From Temnopleurus reevesii (lineage: Eukaryota > Echinodermata > Echinoidea > Temnopleuroida > Temnopleuridae): a stretch of DNA of 55,734 bases. The DNA lies in the NCBI GenBank assembly GCA_036244855.1, contig BQKZ01000485.1, forward strand, positions 102,396 to 158,129, written 5' to 3'. Every line of letters begins with the position of its first letter. Position 1 is the first letter of the stretch. The position numbers were made by a program, and so were the translations under genes. A model generated the notes under the pieces. It did no database searches and was not told the origin of the DNA. It saw only the letters and a program-made list of their open reading frames with translations. Positions 12,601 to 24,600 of the stretch are shown here, one piece after another.

Positions 12601-15600
12601 TGCATCATATACATGTAGAGTGGAAACTTTCGCAAGGCCATAACCGCGAAATCAGCGAAAATCAAACCAACACAAAATTTCAGCTTACATAGTACATTGA
12701 ATACAAATTGCAGGCATTCATTGAACGACCATGGATGGCTGTATGTATACCGTATGATGTCTCTCTTTAATCAGACACTTGGAATAAATTACTTGGCATA
12801 ATAACCTCTGCCATTGCAAATTGAAATCACTCTCTCACCAGTGCAACACAGCAGGGTTGAACCATACATGTGTGGCTTTGCTCTAATAATGCATAATATT
12901 CACCAGTCAGTGATCTCAATCAAGTAATGACTATTACACCGCATGTTTGATTACCCTTAGCAACCATTGTCATTGTTATTATTCCCATTGTATGAGAAGT
13001 GTTTTGCCTAGTCCTGACGTGTTTTGAGGACAACCCCTCCCAACTTTTTTTTTATATTGATAGTCTGTATGTTCAGGCCAGAGTTTGGAATTTGTAGTTT
13101 GTTTTAGCCTTTTCAGCTTATGTTCAGTTATGCAAATACGTTAACATATTTCATGTAGCTCTGTACAATTCAGCAAAATAAAAAATTGATACATCTGCAT
13201 GTAAGAGGCCATTAGTATCTATAGAGCGTGACATAAGCATTACTAAATGTTGACTAGGACAGGGGGCCGATTTTCTAATTGTATTTTGCTGAGTGAACCT
13301 TAAGATGCAGGGAGAAATAATTGTTTCTTTTTCAACCGTTTTATATGAAACTTTTCAACCTATTTACGCAAAATGATCAATGCTCCCATAAGTTACATAG
13401 ACACTGTGTGTTATATGTTTACAGAGATTAGCACGTGTAGCATGCTATATTCTGTTGGCCTACATTGATATTGATTTGGTACGAATGGACACACTGGTTA
13501 TCAATTATTTATAATACCCTAATCCATGAAAGGTCTCAAACTGTTGTCAATGCCCCCATTTACGCACAGAGTTAATCTTTAACCCAAGGATATATATATA
13601 GTGTTTTGTTTCCCTCTGAACTGAAATGAATTAAAGACAATTAATGTTTGATAAATATCCTTAAATTCCTATGTACATGTACTTGTACCCATTCTACAAT
13701 GTATATAAGTAACACTCTTTATATGCAAAGGTATTCTATTCAGTAGTTTTCTTTTGCCAGAGTAACATTCTTACGAGCACCATGGGTGGTGATTATGTGG
13801 GAACGATAAGAGGGTGCTAATTTTTTTAATTCTTTGTCATAATTTTTTGGCTTGTTAGCTCTTGGGGGGGGGGGTAATAAAACTCATGGAATTATAGGAA
13901 ATGTACTGCATAAAATTTAGAACACACAATCTTAAATATATTCACTTTCCAGGATGAGGTTTCTCAAATGAAAATGTGCACTTAGGTCATAATTTGCTTG
14001 TGCCACTGCACAATAGGTAGAGTGTACAGTGCAGGATACTATGATGCATTACATATGTACATAATAGGCAGTCCAAACTCATTTGGGAGGAGGAGTTCAC
14101 CTGTCTCTGCCCATATTGGAGTGTGAGCTCACCCTGGAAATAAATGTACATAACCTCGGGCCATTGATTTTTCATATATTCATGTTCTCCATGATAGGAT
14201 GCTACAGACTCAAGCTTATGTCGCCTATATGCACACGCCGGAGATTGTAACCTAGTGTATTTCAGGCATATTATTTCATAATTTAGGGAGTACAGCTGTA
14301 TCTACATGTACATTATATAGATGTGTGCGGTTTGGTTTAGAATATTATTTAGGAGGGCTTTCCGTCTCGTCTTTTTCTGTCTCGTTCAGCGTATACTTTA
14401 ATTATGAAAAGCAACTTTTGCATGTACTGCATCATGTCTCCTAACATTCAGCGATTCGTGTGACTTAACTGTACACATACATTTATTACAATAAAATGAG
14501 GCATTTTCTTGTAGTGTTTGTTGGGAGGAAATACCAGTTGTGGGGAAAGGAAGTAAACCTGTAGTCCTATATAGTTCTTCACAGAATCCAAGCTCCGAGA
14601 TTTATTGGGATAACAAGAGGAAATTCAGGTACTTGGCGGAAATGTTGACAGTCAAATGAAGCCAACTGACAGATTATTGAGCTGCCAGTGTTTCATTTCC
14701 TACAATACAGTGTATATTTTATGCATCGGCCTACATGTATTTACCCATTTCGACATGAGCAGTTAAATTAAGAAAATATATTTTTAAAATATAGTCTTTA
14801 TCTAGACACAGATATAATGATTGAACTATATATTGTAGAATAAGTATGTTCAGTACATACATGTACATATACCTTTAATAAAGAATTATATCATATTCTC
14901 TGATTTTTGGTAATTTCAATTATCATTTTTAATACCATTTCTTATGTAGATACATTGTACATTGTAGGTCCATGCAGAGTAAATTTTAATGTTTATTTTG
15001 AACATTGCATGTTTGCTTATGAATGTATATAATTAAGAGGTATTAGATAGAGTTAATTTCCCATTGAACTATCGCTTGTTTGCTGTTTTAGTCTACATTT
15101 CCTGAACTTCTCAATGTTTAATCTGAAGGAAGTGAGCATGCATGCCTGTCATGTTTCATTATGATTAATGAAGGCCGAGTTCACTTATTTATGTACAATC
15201 GCTTCAACATAGATTACTGCTTTATGCTGCCGAGAAAGATTTTAGCCAATATGAGAGCACCTTGGAGGGATAAATATATCGCTAGCTAAATGTCAGCAAG
15301 TGAATTGGGTCAAAATGGAGTACCTGGTGTTTTTATTTCAGGGCCTAAAATCTTCCTTTAGTTCGCTGCCTTCAGGTTGTACGCGTTCAGCGTAGTGCAT
15401 ATTTCAGTGTACTCTTACAGCATGTGATGAATTAGCAACTCATGCAGTGAATTTGTGTTAATTTGCTCTCTAGTGTCAATAAGGACCATTATGATTTTAT
15501 TACATCAAACTGTTTGCAGTTGGGAGGGGGTCATTTCATAGTCTGGTGCCAGCAGCACATTGCAATGATTATTTTGTTTCTTCAATGTGCATAACTTTAC

Positions 15601-18600
15601 TTACATACAAGAAGTTAATCTCATGAACAGATAACTGGCATGTACAATGTAGTACATGTATGACCTTGCTATTGTTCTGCAATTTATGTAATGCAAACCA
15701 ACTTATTTCACTAATGGGGTTTTTTTTATTAACACAATTATAAATGACAATCAAGGTCATATCATGTCAAAAATAATAAATGTGTTGGATGATTGTAGAA
15801 TTGTTTCCTTGATGATACCATGGCAACAGAGTGATGAAGATAGATCACTATTGATTTTATTATCTGTTCACAAAAGTGTGTTTACATACTGTACAAGAAC
15901 CATTGTTAAAATCTCAATTAGGGTGACACACACCCGCAAGCTTTTTTATTTATTTTTAGATAAAAAGTGTTTTGTTTTAGGTTCCACCTGTCCTATATTT
16001 CAAGGAAATAATTACGGAGCTCAGTTCGCTGCCCTGGATCACTGGCAGTAGTGCATGTAGGCTAACAAACATCCAAATTGCTTCTATTTTTATACAAAGC
16101 ACAACATCTCCTGTGGCAACTGAAGTATCCATTATAGATCACAATTTGTAAAGATGCCATTTGACTTCACATATTTTCAAACTCTTCTTCACAAAATAGA
16201 CTAATCAGCTGGGTTTTATGAGGCATGTATAGGTAGATACCGATTTTTTAGAATGAACTTTGAAAAGTATGTATTGAGCAATTATATTTGTTTCATATTT
16301 TCTTCAATTTATTTTATTTTAAGTTATTTATTTTCTTTTACACTTGCAAATTCTTTAGAGTACTTTTCATTCTTTGTACGTGGACATGTACAGTACACTG
16401 TATTTATAAATTCATTTAGTTTTTTCAGGCCTTTTCCTTCACATCCCGTGTGTATCTGTCCAATAGGTACAGAGACTGACGTCTTGTAAATCCCTCAGTA
16501 CAAATTCTTTATTTATTATAATGATTATCAATAATCAGATGATTTTTAGATTGCATTAAATGTATGGATACGCTCTACTTTCGATTTATACTGTAATACA
16601 GCAATATATGTAATGAATACATTAAAAATCACAATATTTGATGGAAAAAGTGCTATGATACATATTTCTGGAAAAGCGCTATAATGCTGATATTATTATT
16701 ATTACATACATACTTAAGTTCATCTAAGGCTTTCACAATCTGTAAAGTAATTTATTTTGAAGAAAAAAAATAACACTTATATCTTACATAGGAATGGGCC
16801 ATTTTCCATCACATGTTCCATGTTCATTTCAGCCTATCACATGTACGGAAGCATGAAAAGGTGCCAGTTTTGTTTTTCATCATATGACCTCCTTTGCATA
16901 ATGTTGGCTCTAGAGGGTTAGATGTTTGCCTAGTCAATGTGTGTTTGTGTAAAGTACAATCGCTCTGGCAGACACACCCTTGTTATGACCAGTGTAAAAC
17001 CACACTGTATTCTAATAATTGTGATGTTAAGATAACGACAGCAGTGATGAAATAATTATCTAGTAATGAGCATGAGGGACCAAAGTCCAAGTTTAATCAT
17101 CAGTGAATATATAGAACCAGTCTATGTGTACACAAGACCTGTAGGCTTTGGTTGGTGCATAGTTTTTTCTCAATAAAATGGAATTTTGTGGGTGTCCAAT
17201 GAGTTGCATTTGACTAAAATTATGGTTTGCATGCATGCTCTTCCTTTCTTCTTCTTCTTCATCATCTTCTTCCTCTTCCTTTTCCTCTATCCCTTCCTCT
17301 TCCTCCTCTTCTTCCTCCTCCCTGCCATCTCTCGGCCCCTCCCTGCCTCCTCCCTGCCTCCTCCCTGCCTCCTCCCTGCCTCCTCCTTGCCATCCTCCCT
17401 GCCTCCTCCTTGCCTCCTCCTTGCCTCCTCCCTGCCTCCTCCCTGTCTCCTTCCTGCCTCCTCCCTGCCTCCTCCCTGCCTCCTCCCTGCCATCTCCCTG
17501 CCTCCTCCCTGCCTCCTCCCTGCCATCTCCCTGCCTCATCCCTGCCTCAATCCTGTCTCCTCCCTGCCTCCTCCTTGCCATCTCCCTGCCTCCTCCTTGC
17601 CATCTCCCTGCCTCCTCCCTGCCTCCTCCCTGCCTCATCTCTGCCTCCTCCCTGCCTCCTCCCTGCCTCCTCCTTGCCTCCTCCCTGCCATCTCCCTGCC
17701 TCCTCCCTGCCTCCTCCCTGCCTCCTCCTTGCCTCCTCCCTGCCTCGTCCTTGCCTCCTCCCTGCCTCCTCCCTGCCTCCTCCCTGCCATCTCCCTGCCT
17801 CCTCCCTGCCTCCTCCCTGCCTCCTCCCTGCCTCCTCCCTGCCTCCTCCCTGCCTCCTCCCTGCCTCCTCCCTGCCTCCTCCCTGCCTCCTCCTTGCCTC
17901 CTCCCTGCCTCCTCCCTGCCTCCTCCCTGCCTCCTCCCTGCCTCCTCCCTGCCTCCTCCCTGCCTCCTCCCTGCCTCCTCCCTGCCTCCTCCCTGCCTCC
18001 TCCCTGCCTCCTCCCTGCCTCCTCCCTGCCTCCTCCCTGCCTCCTCCCTGCCTCCTCCCTGCCTCCTCCCTGCCTCCTCCCTGCCTCCTCCCTGCCTCCT
18101 CCCTGCCTCCTCCCTGCCTCCTCCCTGCCTCCTCCCTGCCTCCTCCCTGCCTCCTCCCTGCCTCCTCCCTGCCTCCTCCCTGCCTCCTCCCTGCCTCCTC
18201 CCTGCCTCCTCCCTGCCTCCTCCCTGCCTCCTCCCTGCCTCCTCCCTGCCTCCTCCCTGCCTCCTCCCTGCCTCCTCCCTGCCTCCTCCCTGCCTCCTCC
18301 CTGCCTCCTCCATGCCTCCTCCCTGCCTCCTCCTTGCCTCATCCCTGCCTCATCCTTACCTCATCCCTGTCTCCCCCCTGCCTCCTCCCTGCCTTCTCCT
18401 TGCCTTCTCCCTGCCTCTCCCTGCCTCCTCCCTGCCTCCTCTCTCCCTCCTCCCTGCCTCCTCCTTGCCTCCTCCTTGCCTCCTCCCTGCCTCATCCCTG
18501 CCTCATCCCTGCCTCCCCATGCCTCCTCCCTGCCTCCCCCTTCCCTACTCCCTGCCTCCCCCTGCCTTCTCCCTGCCTCCTCCCTGCCTCATGCCTGCCT

Positions 18601-21600
18601 CCCCCTCCCTCCTCCCTGCCTCCTCCCTGCCTCCTCCCTGCCTCCTCCCTGCCTCCTCCCAGCCTCCCCCCTCCCTCCTCCCTGCCTACCCCCTGCCTCC
18701 TCCCTGCCTCCTCCCAGCCTCCCTCTCCTTTTCCCTTCCTCCCCTACTTCCCTTCCTCCCCGTCCTCCCTCTTCCCTTCTCCCTCCCCCATGAAAGATGG
18801 AAGTAAAGTCTCATTTACAATAATTTGTAGCTAAATTCTCGTCGCGTGGTCCTTACCGTTGTATTTTCACATCAGTCAGCAAAAGCCCCCCGTTTTGGAG
18901 AATACTATAATTTTAGAGATTGCTAAGGTCCTAGCAAGTCAGCGGCTGAAGATTGTAGTGTATTTTTTCATATAAAATATAATTAGTAAAACATACAGAA
19001 TACTTTCATTTTCTGACAAACCATCACATAATATCAAACAGCCATTCTTGGCTAGGCAGCCCAATATTTTTTTTTTTTGGGGGGGGGGGGCCTTATTACA
19101 TTTCAACATTTTTCTGACTTGAGAAAATCTTTTATAACATTGATGAACCAATTTGAATGTGGTTTTTATACCTACTGCTAGGGCCAAAACTTGTTTCTTT
19201 GTTTAGCCACAACCTAACTTATGCTCTAAAAGTGGCCCAATGTTAACTTTTTTAAAGTAAAATTAAAGAAAAACATGTAAATTACAACCTGAAAAAGTGT
19301 CTCAGGTGCTTTTAGGGGCTTCTCACTCCATTAGTCTCATTTTTATCCATCAATTCATCACTGCTCTGTTTGTACTGCTGGTTTACTTGTTTAGATGTTT
19401 GTGAATTGATGATACATTTCTTATACAATAGAAGTCTGGACAAGGCATTAGTGTTATTCATTGCATACTCTGTAAACCATGTGGAAATCTATACAATATG
19501 AAAGGGCTTATAAAAAGGGCATTTGAGATACAGATAGCTTGTATGTAGCCATGCCGCAAACACATCAATACCTCAAATCCCAAGGTTTGAAGCATCTAGA
19601 ATCAATAAATGGCACATAATATTGTAGACCCCACACTATTAAAAGCAAAAGGTAGCTGGTCTAACAAACAAGTGGTTTGACACGGTGCCCTACGTCAGAG
19701 TTTCCCTGAACCACAGAACCAAACAAAGACACACAATGGCAAACCCTATGTGTAGTCCCACAGGCTAACAATGGAGGTGGTGTAGTCATAGGAGGAAATG
19801 GTCAGTCCTGTGTATGGATTAGCCTGGGTATTGGGAGGATAAAACCTTTTAATTTCGATCATTTTGCGTTGTTTATGGAGCTACTGACCTGATTTGTGGA
19901 AGGCACATGGTGTTGATTCATCTAAAGGTCATTCATGAGTCATTGCATGTCACTACCTGTAGTACTGAAACCCTCTATGGAGCAACACCAGTATGATAGG
20001 ACATGAAACCTCATTGAGAACCCCCCAAACTCTGTCAGTTTTCCTAACCGTCTGTGCAGACACATCATGTCTGATTGTTGTACAGTTTTGACTTTATACC
20101 TCACCCATGCTAACCAATATATGCAAAGCATATGCATACAGTATCAGTAATTTTTGTTTAACACATTGGTTGAGTCATTGTACAGGGCACTGCAGATCAT
20201 GGGGAGGGGGTGGGGGCTGCATGTCCTCCCCCCCCCCCCCCCCCCCCCNNNNNNNNNNNNNNNNNNNNNNNNNNNNCTGTCTCTTATACACATCTAGATG
20301 TGTATAAGAGACAGCATACATACACACATACTTTTTTTTTTCAAAATAGAAGCATTTGTTGGTCTGTACAAATCCAACACTTTTCAAGACATTCCTCATC
20401 CCTGAATGCAAGTTAGCTAGATATGTTAGAATTTACAAGCATTTTATAACATATGGACATTTTTTTTGGTTCATTGACTCAAATGCTATCTTGCAGTTTC
20501 ACTACAGTTTCATGTAATTATTTATTTTTCTATTTTTTAAAGAGGTTCAAGCAATAATTGCACTCATTATTGTAGGGCCTACAGTATATGGCATCAATGT
20601 AAATAATAAATTTTCCTTGTTTTTATCATGTCAAAGTCATAGAAGTAGTAAAGTATACTATAGGATCATAGCAATGCCTCTAAAAGGGGTTAATCTAAAA
20701 TTGAAGATAAACTCTGGGAAAGGATTAGGTCAGATACTGTATGCATTCATTCTCCTGTAAATCATTAAAGTTATATCTTAGTGTCTTTCTCTGCAATAGT
20801 CTTCAGAATAATCAAGGAAGAAACATTCCTTTTATAGTCTCTTCAATTTGTTTTTAAACAGATAGTGTAAAAAAAAAGATGTTCTTCAGTTTTGCCCCAT
20901 TTTTTAAAGAATGGTCAGGAAGCCTGGTACTGTTAATATACTTTTCTATTCCATATAAATGTGTGATTTTTATTTTCCAAGGATTTTTTAAAAAGCAAAT
21001 GTCACAAATATGTATTTTGAGACTGATAACCCTGTGGGATGTTTGTCTGAAGCAGATACTCTATCTGACCACTTTACACACGATTGTGTGTTTCTTCACA
21101 CGTTCCTTGTGAATTCAAATCAAGTTCAGCAAGAAAGAAAGAGGGGGAGATGCAGTCCGCAGCCGATGGTTGTAGAATGCCTACTGTGAATGCATGCTTA
21201 TGGCTAGTCAATACAGACTCTCAGTCGCCATTCTAAACCTTGTGGGCCATTCTCCTGCATAAAGTGATACAACTTTTCAGAACAAGCCACATCTTTTGAA
21301 TTGTGGATACTGTAACACATCCATGTTTTTACAGATATTGAGGTACATGTAATTTATTGGATATTGAATATGCATTTACAGGGGAATGGGGGTTTATATC
21401 CCATGCCCCTTTAATGATGGAGATGGGGGCACCAAGTTAGAGGTAGAAAACTACATTTGCACACATTACGGTTATGCTTACAACTTGTTGTGTACCTCGG
21501 ATATGCCAAAATAATAACCTCTATGAAGTATTTTGGTCGAATGTAGTGCAGAGTATTTAATTAAAATAAAAATATATTCTATCATAATTCATATTGACAC

Positions 21601-24600
21601 CAACGGTATCGCGATACTCCTAGCGTAGCGTATTACCACACACACACACAAAACATTGTATAAAGAGCACATACAGTGTGCACTTCAATACACTGCCACA
21701 CCATGCGGAATACGCACTGAGAGATACTCTCACGCTATTGGTCAACGAGGGGTCAACAGCTGTTTTGAATTTTGAACGCACGGTCCATTAATTTGAGGCC
21801 CGGATAAAAAATTATTATTGGAATAACTATAAATGCGCTTATCATGACCAATCTTTGTGCTTAATTGAGTAGTGATAAGTTCCAACATTTAGTACTCTTT
21901 AATATAACACATCAATCTTGGACAGTCAAATTTTAGGCTGAAAAAGCAGTATTCTACCTTTAAGGGGCATTGATCCTTTCCCATTGGGATTTATGGAACA
22001 TGTAATTCAGCCTGTTTTGTGTTCATGGCAGTTAAAGAAAGTGGACCTCAATGTATCCAATCAACAAACACACAAAACTCACACTTTTTTTCCTTCAAAT
22101 TTTCATACATGAAGGAATAAACTTCAAATTTTCTGCAAAAGATAATTTCAGGAAGATGTTTACCATGCAAAGAAAAGAAAATTGATTCTAAATGCAGACT
22201 TTTTTCTTCCTATTGAAGTTGTGTCTTCTTCTGAAATGTTGGGTCATGTATGGCCATTGAAAGTGTGATAATGATCTCTCAAAGGACACATTGACCAGCG
22301 TAGGAGTCGAAAGCAATATAGAATTGGTCAGGTTCATTGCTAATGGGTGAGGGTGGCTCAGGCACAACTCAACCAAGCAAGGATAAAAAGATGAATTTAA
22401 TGTCATAGAAGTAAGTACAGAGTGGATGGAGTTCTCGTAGAACAGATTTTTTAAAAACATTAATTGTTATGCACCATTGATCTGAAGACTATTCTGTGCT
22501 GCAGGGAGTTACCAAATTAAAGTATAAAAGGAAGGAATTTCTTGAGCCAGAAAGATTTTTTAGGGAGAGCTTGAAATTATTCCATATAGAATGTGAAATT
22601 CATATAAAATTCATATAGAATACACAGATGCATGAAACTATTTTTACTTATTCCGTTACAAGTATGTGTATGTGTTTAGGTATGGAGTGGGAAAATGCAA
22701 GCTTATTATATATTTTTTTAAGAAAGTGATATCTGGGGAAAGTCACTAGAATTAATTGATAGTCATTATGTTTTTATCGTGCCTCAAATCATTTTGCTGC
22801 ATGTATTTTTTTTCTCTCTCTGTTCAAGTGTGTAACATAATATATTGAGAGTATTTTTATACAGAAAAGCTCCCACACACTTCAAAACCGATTGTTTAAT
22901 TGAGAAACATTCATGATTTAACTTGCAGAAGAAGTCATTGAACTCATTTGAGTTTTCACAAGTTTTTTTTCTCCCTCAAATTTCATCCTCCTAATACACA
23001 GTGATTTGATGGCAGTGCAAGTATTACAGGGATTTAAAGTGACGTTCATTCTTGAGAGGTTTTAGATGTAAATTGCTTTGAGTAGAGGCAGGCTTCAATC
23101 ATCTTGTGTGGAAAGCTGTCTTCGAAGAGAATGTAATTGCTGCAGTTCTAGTGAGAGTAATTCAATCATAGAAAGGGGCACCCCCCCCCCTTATCTATTT
23201 TCCCTTCTCGCTTTTTTTTTCTTGTACTCTAGTTCCGAAAGGAATAGAAACAGCGGAAAGAAATACTTCAGACAAAATACAAATGTACTCTTTCAACTCT
23301 TTGGCACAAATCTGCGTGTTGCCTGTGCCGAAAATGTGTTTAAAATCTTGGAGGAGTGTAGTTTGTACATGCATGACAGTGTCATATATAAGAGGTTTCA
23401 ATAGAGATTGGTTTATTATTGATTTGGAAGACTTGAGTTTCTAATCCAGGGCTATTATAAACCATGACCTTGCATGCCCTATTAATCAACCGTATTGTCT
23501 ATCTTATTGCCATTGGTAGGATATTTTCTAACCTCCAATTTGTGGCTGTAATATTTAAATTTTCCTCAGAATACTGGCCTCACCCTTTGGAATATTACAA
23601 ATTTAAGACCTGGATTTGCGATTACAATCATAACATGTGATTCATATCTAAAGTGCACATGTACAGAAATGCAAGGTCACCTAAATGTACAATATTACAT
23701 ACACTCACACATTACTGTTCTCAATTACTCTTATTAATACATTGAACTTCCCATTTGCTGTGGGAGATTTGTAAACTATTTTAGACCCTGCTGAATGATT
23801 CACCTCTTTATTTTCACTCTTCATCATGTACGCAGAATAGTAATGTAACAAAATGTTTGGGTTATAAAAAGCGGCAACCGATACACTAATCCACACCCTT
23901 GTGACTAACTACTACTAGCTACAGATTTGAAAAGATATTCAATCGTGCGTGTCTAAATAATGTTTGTAGCCCACCTTCCAAAGGTTATTCAGAGGTGTAA
24001 TCGTACCCAATTATGGATAAATGGCCTTGAATCTTCAACTATTATATACTACATTACATGTGCGTAGTCCCATGTATTGTAAATTTGTCTGGTAACCTTC
24101 ATATGTTTAAATCTGTTGAACTGGGCATAATGAATACATTTGCCTGTAACAAACCGATTGTGACAGCCATCATTATTTTTCTGATTTTACGTCATCATGT
24201 GTTTGACTGAGATGAGTGAGGAGAGAAAAAAAATCAGACACAGTGTAAGATCAAGACACATGCATGGAAACAAGTTATACATTTACTTGTACATTTTGTA
24301 GTAGCATATTTGGACAAACTCAAATTTTCATGAATTTTGCAACTACAAATTTGCTAAAATCTTCACTCATTAGAATGTCAATAGATGTGTGTCCAGTGCA
24401 ATAATCTTTCAAAACAAAAAAATAAACACTCGCTAATGTGTGAAAAGATCTGAAATTCAGTGAAATCATTAAAATTTATGTACGCTAAACTATTTTACAG
24501 TATCTTACCTGCACATGGTATGCCAGATGTGGGTTGATGACCAACCCCCTTAAAAATGAAAACATAATTTGTTTTTTTCTTTTTTTATTAAATTCATTAA

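Noticed and set aside
17093..18834. Long open frames (up to 535 codons) on both strands, Pro/Leu/Ser/Cys-rich or Gly/Arg/Glu-rich
   Set aside because: They are translations of the stop-free 11-bp minisatellite in several frames at once, inside an intron.
20107..20416. Overlapping frames on both strands with runs of X
   Set aside because: Composed of poly-C, N and synthetic adapter sequence.
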